Origin: Mucor racemosus
Lineage: Eukaryota; Mucoromycota; Mucoromycetes; Mucorales; Mucoraceae
Assembly (NCBI GenBank): GCA_027405735.1
Contig: JAPEHQ010000008.1
Coordinates: 1,550,001 to 1,614,000 of the forward strand
Length of the DNA stretch: 64,000 nt
Reading direction: 5' to 3'
Part shown: piece after piece, positions 24,190 through 35,600 of the stretch
Layout: each line of letters starts with the position of its first letter
How positions within the stretch are numbered: position 1 is the stretch's first letter
The notes under the pieces: model-generated
The model's input: only the letters and a program-made list of their open reading frames with translations
Told to the model about the DNA's origin: nothing
Database searches by the model: none
Program-made: the position numbers and the translations under genes

Positions 24190-24262
24190 GATCTCGCTAC
24201 GCTCAATTATGGCGTCGCCCTGCGGCCTAGGTTTTTCAATTTTTTTAATGAATGTATGATAT
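24190..24262 (+). repeat. GC-rich direct repeat, right copy
   Basis: This is the partner of 23288-23371. The first 33 bases (gatctcgctacgctcaatta and the following 13) are identical, then a diverged middle, then tttttcaatttttttaatga and atgtat. The 0.9 kb interval and direct orientation could reflect a small element with terminal direct repeats or a local tandem duplication. Confidence 0.7.
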
Positions 24263-25454
24263 AACAGACAGTTTTTCTGGTCTTAAACTACAGTACATTT
24301 ACTATATCAGTAAGCAATATCATAAAACACTAATTTGATAGCTTAGATAAAGCACTACTTGCTCTAGTTCTTCAGCACTGTGAAATGTGTTAGAATCCGT
24401 ATTTTGATGAGTTTTGGCACTCTTAATGGCCCTCAAACAGAACTGATTTTACAAATTCTAAATTTTAAATTTTAAAGAGGATGTAAAGAATGTAAAGGAT
24501 TGCTTTCTTCATTAAAAATAAAAGTGGGATTCTAAAGCTTTCCCAGCTTTTTCCTTTTGACTTGTAACCAAAGTCTAAAAAGTTAACTTTTTGAATGATG
24601 CATAAACAGATCAAGATATTGCTTTGCGGCCGTAACTGCATTTTCTATGACAAATTTTTTCTCTAATTCCGAATCTGCAGTTTATTTTACTGTATTTACC
24701 GTTTTTGAGGAAATATTCGGGATACTTTCGTAAAGTTAAGTATGTTCTTTTAAGACAACCCTTCAATTTTATATGAAAGCATTAGTTTAATGAATAATCA
24801 AAGTTGTTGAGAAAATGTTTTTACACATATTTAGCCGATTACTTTTTATATTAAAGCAAATTCAGACGATACAACAAGGAAATAACGTGAAGATTCATGC
24901 TCGTGAACAGTTTTAACTGAAAAGTTCTTCTAGAAAGAATACTCATACATTTAACATTGTCACAGCTACACATAACGCTTAATCGACCAAGGCTGCTTAC
25001 TATTGTTATTTTTCGCCGAGAAGATTGAGATTGATTTGGCTACTGTTTTTCCATATAACACTAAATGACTGCACAAAATTCCTGGCACGAATGGTCCGTT
25101 ATAATGTAGCATTGCTTTCTTGAAGGTTGGCTGTCTCATGTCCTAAAAATGTTGTCCCTACGTTTTCTTTATTACGGTTTTGTTATACAACTGTACGGTC
25201 TATGATGACGTTTGGCTGGCTTTCGGCTTGGTTCAACGAAAGTAACTATTTGTTATCAAAATGGAATATCCTACTTTTTTTTTTTTTTTTTTTTGTATTC
25301 ATCTCAAATCAATCCTCATTTGGTCTCAAATATTATTCTCATTTGATCCAAACTTTACTCTCATTTGGTTCCAAATTTTATTCTGTTTTGTTAAAATTTT
25401 TAAATAATTTCGTCTGAATTTAAAGTGAATAAACTGTAGAAGCACTTCTTTTGC
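24263..25454. other. gene-free region with short repeats
   Basis: AT-rich DNA with no convincing gene. It holds a homopolymer T run at about 25276-25294. An imperfect tandem array of three units of about 23 bp lies at 25312-25383 (units like ctcatttggtctcaaatatt). Confidence 0.5.
25312..25383 (+). repeat. imperfect 23-bp tandem repeat, three units
   Basis: Three successive units share the pattern ctcatttggtyycaaatntta. It lies about 70 bp upstream of the ZFYVE19-like gene, so it may fall in that promoter or leader. Confidence 0.7.
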
Positions 25455-26355
25455 ATGTTTAACAACAAGAAATCGAACGACGACTTTACTAGCAGAGTCA
25501 ATAAACTGTTGTCTAAAGATAATGGCACTAGTTCCTCGAGAAAAGAGACGTAAATCTTGATAAATAGCAAGAAATGAAAGTTTATTTACATCTAATAATC
25601 ATAGGGATGAAGAACTAGTAAACAGATTCTCAAGTGTATTCTCAACACAACCTATTGTTAATCAACAGAACTATCATATACCTGATAATGCATACAACGA
25701 TGATATAGATAGAGAGGTAAAAGTTGGTTACTTGGATGTTATGCAAACAGAAACCAATTAATTATAGATTGAAAAAATGTTACAAGATAGTGACGAGGAA
25801 GAAGATGCCATCGATGATTATATTTATGGGGTTTTGGACGATAAAAAGAATATGGTTCAAGAGAAAATGGATGGGTTTCAAAAGGCATTTTTAGGCAATG
25901 ATCATTTGGTTGGTACAGATGAAAGGGACGAATTGATTAAAAAATTGCAACAAGAAAATGCATTAGATGCTAAGTATGAACAATTTGCAAAGAAAAGAGA
26001 TGATGATTTAGAGAAACGATATCTTGAATTGAAAAAGGATGCGCCCTCTTTTTCAAGTATAGAATATGAAAACAATAAACCTAAAGGCTCTATTCCGAAG
26101 CCATTGACAAATACAGATTTGCATGATGAAATGGATGATTGGTGTTGTAAGTAAAAGAGGGATTTTTATATACGACGTTTTCGTTAAACAAATACAACAT
26201 TAGGCATTTGTAATGACGATGCTACTATTGAATGCTTGGGATGTGAAGATGACAACAAGTACTGCAAAGAATGTTTTTTTCATACACATCGAAGTGAATC
26301 TGCAGATTATGAAGCTACCAAACACAAAAGCAGATCTTATCAAAGTAAAACTTAG
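25455..26355 (+). CDS. ZFYVE19/ANCHR-like B-box protein
   Basis: Four exons (25455-25549, 25605-25716, 25768-26146, 26204-26355) give 245 aa. The first two thirds are charged and partly helical. The C-terminus is a single B-box-type zinc-binding module with regular Cys and His spacing: WCCICNDDATIECLGCEDDN, then KYCKECFFHTH. The C-terminal Cys-rich module and short tail resemble animal ZFYVE19 (ANCHR), a regulator of the abscission checkpoint, but the N-terminal FYVE finger is not present. So the domain is firm and the functional label is tentative. The gene converges with the Nudix gene, 16 bp apart. Confidence 0.72.
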
Positions 26356-26371
26356 TTTATTAAAAAAAAAA

Positions 26372-27193
26372 TCAAGGGTAATGCTCAGGCATTATCTTGC
26401 GTAAAACACCTATAGTAATAGTTAATAAACATTTTTTTTTAAAAAAAAGAACATTGAATAATTTACCATCTAAGATAAAGGATGTCAATCCCCAAATTTG
26501 CTTTTCACCATCTATATGATCTGGCACCTTGAATTCAGTATATTTAAATTTACTATCACGGAATTGTTTGATTTGTCTAATTTCTGGTTGTATCAGGTAA
26601 TCAATTGGCAAAGTAAAGACACTTGATACTTCATCAGGATTGAATTTTGTTAAATCAACTTGATCTTTAATAAAGCCAACGTAAGGATATACTTTAAGTG
26701 ACCCTGTTTTGTTTGGTAATGCCGAATAACATCCTAAAATATCTATAGATTCACCATCCAAACCAATTTCTTCTTCTGTTTCTCTCAATGCAGTAAATTG
26801 TGTTGAAGGATCGCTTTCATCTAATTTTACATTTTTAGCGCGAGTATTCGCTTGTTGCAAGATTGTGCAAATAAAAAATCAGTTACCTGTTTTACCACCA
26901 GGGAAACTAAAACAAGAATACATTAAGAGTTTAATGTCAAATTGTCGAAAACATGTCTAGTGATTTTTTTTTTTTTTTTACCTTATTTCTCCACTATGAG
27001 TTCTCATATTCATATTTCTCACTGTAAATAAAATACTTGGCTTTCCTTCAACAACACATAAAGGTACAAGAACTGCTGCATCTTTTACATCTTTTTTATA
27101 ATTTAATTTAAATTTGGGAGAAGTGAGTAATCTTTTTGTGAATAAAGAGAGTGTGGCTGTGTCAAAAACGATTGGAACTGAGCGAGATAGCAT
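26372..27193 (-). CDS. PCD1: Nudix hydrolase, CoA diphosphatase type
   Basis: Minus-strand exons 27193-26982, 26906-26887, 26820-26467 and 26409-26372 give 207 aa. The second exon is only 20 nt and encodes the middle of the CoA-type signature. Joined, the residues read LFTVRNMNMRTHSGEISFPG, then GKTDESDPS and the Nudix helix ALRETEEEIGL. This combination of UPF0035 and Nudix motifs marks Pcd1/NUDT7-type enzymes, which cleave CoA and CoA derivatives to 3',5'-ADP and phosphopantetheine, usually in peroxisomes or mitochondria. The last three residues are HYP, not a canonical PTS1. The final intron is short (57 nt) and reading through it would add a spurious Lys/Leu-rich piece. Confidence 0.87.
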
Positions 27194-28240
27194 TTCTAAA
27201 TATTTGGTAAAAGAATAATGAAATGATTGTGTTTTATACGCTTTCTCTATATTATTTGACGCTGGTTTTCAATATAAATTAGGTCCAAACGTGCGCGTGG
27301 GGGTGAGGTGGTAAAAACATTTGTAATGCTCTTTCCCCCGTTTTCTAGGCGTAATTTTATAGCAAAGCCTCATTTATAATGATAAAATGTACCATTTCTT
27401 TTGGCTAAACCTTAACCCTCTTTATTTTTTTGTATATACCTGTCTATTAAAAGTATTTAGTTACCTAAAATTATATGTTGAAGGCATCCAATTATGAATT
27501 CAAGAGCTTTTCCTTGCATAAAACAATATGCTTCGGGGGTTAAACTCTTTTTTTGCAGCAGGCGAGTTTTTTGATCAGTTTGACATTTTTCAAAAAAATT
27601 TGACTTTTAAAGAAGTTTTTCAAAATGATGTTAAAATTTATACCCTAAAAATGTACTAATACTAAATGTACAACATTTAATGCTCTATCTTATGAAACTT
27701 TTTGTCTTTATTTTTTCACTAAGAATGCATCTGATAATTACGAAAATGTACCATTTCAGTTTTTTGTAGATATTTCAAAAAACATAGCTGAGAACATTAA
27801 AATAAACAATGTATATGCAAAATTATAATAATTTAGATGTTATAACTCCAATAAACACCTTAGTAAAAAACCTCATTTTTGGAGCTTAAAATCAAATTTA
27901 ACGAAAATTTGATTTTTTCCCTTGCTACCATAGGGTTAAAATCGATCGAAAATGTTTGACGGATTAATTCTGCAAAAATAGTTCATAAAGTATCTAATGG
28001 ATCAGAGAAATTGTTTAGTATGCTTTTGAGCACCTGAAGATAACGGAAAGCTCCAATTTGACGCCATTTAAATTGGAGATTCGTGTAATTTTTAGTGCAA
28101 CATTAGATTTGAAGAGTTTCTACAAGCTAATATTGATAAGCATAACCACAGTTATTTTATTTTTTAATGTAATATAAGCTATAAAGTACTTTTATGTATT
28201 TTTTGTTTTACAAAAAAGCTCCAAAAATTGATGTTTATCC
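27194..28240. other. intergenic, contains Rep-B copy
   Basis: The 5' flank of the Nudix gene has a GC-rich patch at 27282-27310 (acgtgcgcgtgggggtgagg). The stretch 27540-27960 resembles 23690-24050 (Rep-B). No gene is supported. Confidence 0.5.
27540..27960 (+). repeat. Rep-B repeat copy
   Basis: It shares with 23690-24050 the order of blocks acatttaatgctctatctt, ttagtaaaaaacctcatttt and aaaatttgattttttccc. Divergence is high, so the call rests on block order rather than on identity. Confidence 0.42.
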
Positions 28241-29457
28241 ATGGTGGTATCGGACAGTCGCTTTGGCGGTGATTACGATTCTGGGGCCAGTGAGGCAACA
28301 CAAACAGAGAGAGGATCAGCCTATCAGGTGATGATGTTTACAATGAGAAGCCTATTTAAGTAGAATGTTTTGGATATCTTTTACTTGAAAGAGACATATA
28401 ATACATACAACTTTTTTTTATGATTTGTGCAAAATTAGCTTTTTCTTTTTTTTCACCCTTTCTAACAGTACTAAAATAAAAAGAAGAACAAAAATGTTGA
28501 TGCCTGTATTTCGCAACCAAATTGTACATTCGAGGAATCCATATATACATAAATATTGTGGGTGTATACATTTAAGGATGGGAGCAACAATATCATGCAT
28601 TGTTTGGATGGTACTATACTTTTTCTTTGTCTTTTTCCATAAGCTAATCTTTTATATTTTTTTCAAGGGTTTGTCTCTTTATTTCGCAATAGTATCATTT
28701 CAAGCAAAGAGTCGTGAGTATATATCATGAATATTTGTAACAGAATATTAAATATGATTAATATTAGCCTTTTACTCATATATGGATACAACGGCTATCT
28801 ACATATTTGGAACAATCAATCTTATATTCTTTGGTGTTAGTCTAGGCACATTACTTCCAATTTATTTTGTAAGGATGTCCCATCATTTTTTGTATTACCC
28901 TTACTAAGATATTATTGATGCAGGGATCATATCACGGAATACGAAGAGCAACTTATTTCGTATTCACCGTACTTGCTTTTTTGTTATTAGACATGTTTAT
29001 AAACACAATTTTATTCATTGTAAATAGAAACAACTATGTTAGTTGGTGTATTAATTCAGCCTCAGTAAATCTCGATTCGATCTTGCAACAAAATCAAATT
29101 GTAATTGGATCGGATGTTGATACACAAGAATCGAATTTCAATACAGAAATGGGTGATTTTTATAATTGTAGTAGAACCTGGGAAGATGAATTAAAGTTCT
29201 CCATCATGATGACTATAGTTGTGGTCATGGTCTATGTAAGAAATTCTTTAGCTTTGTATAAAATATCCAAATATCTAAAATTCTATATATAACAGTCTTA
29301 TTGGGCTATTAGTTTACATTCTTATAGCCACAAACTTCGAATCGAATTGCGAGCAGTTATGAGTAGAAATATGAATACAATGTTACCTATGATGGGAAAT
29401 ATGATGCCCAACCAAGGAGGACCAATTGTAACTGGAGCAGATATAATGCTTCAATAA
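28241..29457 (+). CDS. four-span membrane protein, function unknown
   Basis: Exons from the second on are clear: 28469-28610, 28668-28710, 28768-28868, 28924-29235, 29296-29457. The first exon is uncertain. 28241-28335 keeps the frame (284 aa, N-terminus MVVSDSRFGGDYDSG) but uses a weak donor. Otherwise translation may begin at the ATG at 28494 (244 aa). Four hydrophobic segments are visible (GATISCIVWMGLSLYFAIVS; AIYIFGTINLIFFGVSLGTL; FVFTVLAFLLLDMFINTILF; IMMTIVVVMVY...). A CGCIHLRMG motif precedes the first span, recalling the start of LAPTM4-type lysosomal tetraspans, but the match is too slight for a family call. The tail is short and Met-rich. Confidence 0.65.
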
Positions 29458-29632
29458 ATAAATCACATATACAGACAATCGGTACAACCATCCCAAACTA
29501 GATTAGTTCCATTTTTCCATGGCAGTGATCTTATTTTCCATATGTTAAAGTTTTGCCCATCGATTACTCCTCTCCCCTTGATTTTCTTTTTTTCTCTTTT
29601 CTTGTATTTTTTTCCCTTTTTTATTTTATAGA

Positions 29633-32600
29633 ATGTCTTTATTTCGTAAATTTTCATCGAGTAAAGAAAAGGGTTCGAAAAAATCAAACAATACAAAATC
29701 AAAATCATCTTTAGATCAACCACTTCCCAGGGCACCTCCCCCTGGAAATTTTAATGTAAATTATGATACATTTGAAGTGAGAATACCCAATTATATATTT
29801 GGTAAAGCCATTGAACTTGCCGGAGCAGGTGGTTTGATGGCAGTTAGTGTTGGGAAGAGGTACTTATATACCGTTAAATATTGCATATTTATTATTTTAA
29901 TCTTTTCTTTTGGTTTCAGAATAAAAGATAACAAAATCGTACTAGCTAAGATTTCGCCTCATTCAGTCAGATTAGAAAGAGAATACTATGTTACGAAAAG
30001 ACTTTATTCATTACCTGGTGGAGCAAAATATGTACCAAATGCAATAGAATATATTTCACTGGTTCAAGACGGACTTGCTGCCTTGTTATACGCAGATATT
30101 CAACCAAACGATTACATTTATTTCGAACAACATCAAAAAACAAATTATTTTACACTACATTCGTTGACTATTTTAACTAATAATTCTGATATTTGGGATC
30201 AAGACGTTGTACTCGTACCGAAATGTAATGAAATTACACTAGATGTGTTCTTGACTTTTGCAATAGAATGTTGTTCGGCTCTTCAATTCTTACATGAAAA
30301 CGGTGTTATCCATGGCGAATTAAGACCATCATCATTCCAATGTATACATGATGTAGATGGAAACATTAGTACAAAAGTATGGAATTTCGGCGGTGGACTA
30401 AACTCCTATGAAGAATTATTATTAACAAGTTCAAGATGGAGATCCTTCATGTCAAATGAAAACAATAATAATGCAACAACACCAACAACTTCATCTTCAT
30501 CTTCATCTTCATTAATACCCACTCCACCACCACCACCTCCTCCACCATTATCTCAGAAACCATCAAATTACTTTCTATCAGATAATAACCACCATCGTCA
30601 GTATTTCAATCAAAACAACCAAAAATTTAGTAACAACAACAACATCCCTAATTCATCAACTCAAAATTCAAGTCGATTTTATTCCACAAAAGAGTTTCAA
30701 ACATCATTGGTCTATGTCAGTCCAGAACAAACTGGTAGAACCTCGAATGCATTAGACCATAGAGCTGATTTATATTCATTAGGTATAATGTTTTTTGTGA
30801 TTTTAACTGGTAGAAATCCATTCGCCGGTACAGCAATGGACGTTATTCATGCTATTTTATCCAAAAATGTACCTCTTGTACATACGATTCGAAATGATAT
30901 TCCACCTGTCATTAGCTTAATTATTGACAAACTGACAAGAAAAACTGTAGATGAAAGATATGATAGCGCGTATGGATTTAGAGAAGATTTATTAGAATGT
31001 CAAAAAAGACTAGAAAATGAGAACCCTGAAGAGGTATGCCTTGATCCAATGAGGATCATATTATGACACTAAATTTACTACATTTTAGGCATTAGTTTAT
31101 TTTCCATTGGGCTTAAGAGATGTTAATCCAGTGTTTAAAGTATCAGATGGAATATATGGCCGACAAAAAGAGTCTGAATTGATCAGCTCTATTATTGAAA
31201 ATACATACAACATTCATCAAAAAGAAAAGAAAAAGGCCAATAATCTTCCTACAACAAATTCCAAAAATTCATCTAATGAACATACGTTATCTGTGTCAGA
31301 TCCTACTACAACAACAGCATCATTGTCAGTTGCTAGTGTATCTTTATCAGTAACAGAAAAACCAGACACTATGCAAGAGAATAGTCCATTGAAGGAAGCT
31401 GATAATTTACTGCGAGTAAACACTTCGACATCACTTGACCATACCAGTTGTGAGGTCATTGTATTGAAAGGACCAGGTGGTATAGGTAAATCAACACTGG
31501 TCTCTACCTTAAATGTACAAGCGCGGCATTGTGGATACACAGCTTCAGCCAAATTTGATAAAAATCAAAAGAGACCTTATAATGGTTTATTGCGATGTTT
31601 ATCCTCAATTCTTCGACAACTTTTAACCGAATCAGAGCATGTTATTCGAGAATTCTATAAGGATCTAAAGCATAATTTGGGACCTCAATTCAGTAATGTT
31701 CGATTAATGGTAAATATGGTTCCTGAATTAAAACCAATTTTGTACGATTATCGAGAAAAAATCAATCTTCCTGATGACGATGCTTTGAGTAACATCTTGA
31801 ATACCGAAACAAGATTTCATTCCGTAAGGTTTTAATTGATCTTGTTTACTGCTGCTTAGGGAATTAAAGTGTGTGTATGTAGGTTTTCTTGAATATTATT
31901 CGTACCATTGCTAGGAGAAAACTATTGACTTTGGTAAACAAGTAACAATGATATCATATTGCATGGATTGAATGCCTGATTGTTTTTTTTTATTGATTAG
32001 TGCCTGGATGATTTACAAGAAGCAGATGAGCCATCTATTCACTTGATTAGCGCACTTATCTATTCTAGAACTACAATGTTGGTTATTTTAACTTTTAGAG
32101 ATGGAGATGAAACACCCCAAAAAGTAATTGAAATATTAGAGAAATGTGTAAATCCAGTTACAACTATTCAACTTGTACCTCTTGCAAGGGATGGACTTAA
32201 AGAACTTGTACTTGATACATTCTACAATACTCACAGATCATTCACTGCTCTTCAATATCATGAAGTAGAACAAGAGCAACAAAAAAGAATTGAAACTATT
32301 ATGCCTTTGGTAGATATCATTTACAGTTGGACTCGTGGAAACCCATTTTATGCTAAACAATTCCTTAAAACCATGAAACGAAAAGATGATATCTGGTTTG
32401 ATTGGACTACAAAGAATTGGATGTTTAGATTAGATAATATCAAAAAGCTATTTGATAATACAAAGCAGCAATTACCGTCTAAAAAAGCGAGCGACTCTAA
32501 TGTTGGCGGCAATGCAACCGAAGTTTTACTATTTGGTAATTCTCAATCTCAATCTCAACAACCTCCACATCAAATACAACAATATGATAACCCAAGCCAA

Positions 32601-35600
32601 CCTATATTTGATGTTCGTAATTTAGTATCTCATTTACGCTCATTAGATCTTAGCGCACAATATTTCTTGATGTGGGCAAGTTTAATGGGTCATGTATTTA
32701 ATTTTAGAAGAATTAAATGGTTAATGATGGCTTCAAGTACTGGCGGTGATACATCTGATGAAAACAGTAGTACTGCAAGTAATAGCAGTGTTAGTGGTCA
32801 GAAATCTACAACAGCACAAACATCTGATGAAGGAGAAAGTGTCAAAAGTAATAGTAATCGTACAAACCCTACATCTCCGGTATTATCAACAAACCTTTCT
32901 TCATTGCCTGTATTAACCTTTGAAGAAGAAGAAAAGAGATCAAATCAGGCCATGATAGGGCTTCAAATTGCTTTAAACGAAGGCATTATTCAATATAAAG
33001 TAGGAAATGATTTTCATTTTATTCATGATAGATATTATCAAGCTGCATCTATGCTCATTGTAGACTCTGCACAGCGAGAAAATATGCATCTTAAGATTGG
33101 ACAAATGTTAATGATGGAAGAGGAATTTGAAGAAGACGATAATGTATTTCTAACTGCGGATCATTTTGTTAAAAGTGCTGGACTCATTCGACTCATTGAA
33201 AAGAGAAAATGTTATCGCGATATTCTTATAAAAGCTGGTAATGAAGCAACATTGTCTGGTGCATTGCAAATATCTGCTACTTATTATCAATGTGCATTAT
33301 CTTTATTGGATGAAAATATTGAAAAGAGATGGCAAGATGGTCCCGATACTTCATTTTCGGAAACATTGAATATATACATGAAAATCTTGGAATTGAAAAT
33401 GTTGAATAATAACGATATGAACAAAGCTACATATAATACTGCAAATAGCCAGCAAAATGTCGTTGCTACTGAAGTTCAAAGCTATCAACAACCTAGCAGC
33501 AATGCTACTGATACAGCTACTACTATCAAATCCATCATGGCGAATGATAACAAAATTGTTATTTCAACAACATTTGTCGTACAAGATGAAGCTAGAGATA
33601 GTATGGTTAAACAAATCATGGATCATACTCACGACCTTCCCTTTGAAAGAGCTCAAGCATGGCGTATTCAAGCACGCATCTATTTCCAACAATCTCAATA
33701 TCGAAAAGGCATTTTGAACATTTTACAAGGTTTAGAAGAACTTGGCATTGTAGTTGATACGAACATTACAGATCAAGAAGTATTGCAATATTATCATGCT
33801 GTAAAACCAACCATTGCAAAACCTGGCTTTGATATATTAATGAAATCAGGTCCATGTCAAAACATAAAGCAAATTGCCATCATGTCACTTTTGAATGAAG
33901 CTTGTACAGGCGCTTACTGGGTAAATCCAATTTTGGTTGATTTCTTTGCTCTCAAATTATGCGAACTTTCCTTAAAGTATGGATATACAGCTGCTAGTGG
34001 AGGGGGGTTTATTTGGGTCGGATGTACGGCTACTCGAGTATCTGAATTTACATTTGCGGCACAACTGGGTAAATTTGGTATGGCCATTAGTGAAAAATAT
34101 GCAGGAAATTCTGAAATTGCTCGTGCTATTATTGTACATCATGCCATGCTGGCTCAATGGACTGGTGTTCATGTTAGAGAATATATATACCAATATCAAA
34201 GAGCTTATAAATATGCAATTGCTGGTGGTGATCAGGTAATAGCAAGGAAAATCACGTGAGTATATCGTTACTAATTCGTTTGTATAGTTGTTTTCTTCGA
34301 TGGCTTTATTTCATGTGGCTTCTACTTTATATTGGACAAGTTGCAATCTTTCTGAATTGCGTTGGCATTTGAACCATTCCATGGAAGAATGTAGTAAGGG
34401 CAGTTCTAAAGATGTGTTGATTTTAAATATTTCATTATGGAGATCAGTTCTTGTTTTCCAAGGAAAGACTGATATTACAATGGATCCTGAGAAAATGATG
34501 AATGATCCTGATAGTGATTTTGACGAACCTTCATTTGTTGAAGATTTAAAGAGTCAAAGTGTGAATTCTGGAAATCCACTCAATTGGCATTACAGTTTCA
34601 AGATGATTTTGTTATTTCATTTTGGTTTTACACAGGCTGCTTCGGATTTAGGCTTCAAGATTTTTGATAATTCAGTGCATGAAGCAGTGTACGTCTTCTA
34701 TTTTTTTAATAGAACACTGTATCTCACTCCCCCCCTTTTTTTTATTGATTTAGGCATCGCCATGTTGGTATTGCCATGTATTATCACTGTATTGCTATTG
34801 TAGAGTCTTTAAGAGATCCCAATCTTGAGCCTAGTATTCGAGATAAATATGAAAAGCAATTGTATAAAAATGAAAAAAGACTCAACGAACTTGCAACACA
34901 TTCTGAGGTTAATTACCGTATGTATCATAAAGTTGTTGTAAGTATATTTTTTGGGGGACAAATGTAGATATTGTGGGTTATTCAACACACTTATTTATAT
35001 ATAGCAAGCGCAAATTTCCACTCTTGATGCAAACAATTTAAATGAAAGTTTACGTCTTTACAATGAAGTAATGGAACTTGCATTAAAAGGTAATTGGTAT
35101 TCATTCCTGGGTCTAACATTTGAACTTGCATCTGAGCATTATTTGCGTTGCGGGCTCACCATGTTGGCTGTGCCTACATTATCAAGATCGATTGAATTCT
35201 ACGCTCGTTGGGGAGCATTTGGTAAGGTTCAGTATCTCAAAAAGAAATACCATAAAGAATTAGACAGCCAAACAATTACTGGAAAGAAGGATGCTGCAGT
35301 ACAAACAGAGGATGTAATTGTTGGACTCACTACGACGGTAATCGATAAAACCTTTAGCATTTGGGATAACAATAGTAGTGACGAAACAACCCCAGATTCA
35401 TCGTTAAAGGAATTGTATAACAATGAAGACCCTCAACAACGAAACATTGGTGTAGGCACAGAAGGAGTAGGCGTAGGAGGGAATAACGAAACTTTATTGA
35501 GCAATAATGTCAATTCAGAGGAGGTTAATGTTATGCGAGAGGATACACTATTCTCTTTGGATATGGTGGATTTGACTTCCATAATCAAGAGCTCTCAAGG

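Noticed and set aside
25127..25417. Plus-strand frame of 96 aa
   Set aside because: Its C-terminal half is translated poly-T and the 23-bp tandem array.
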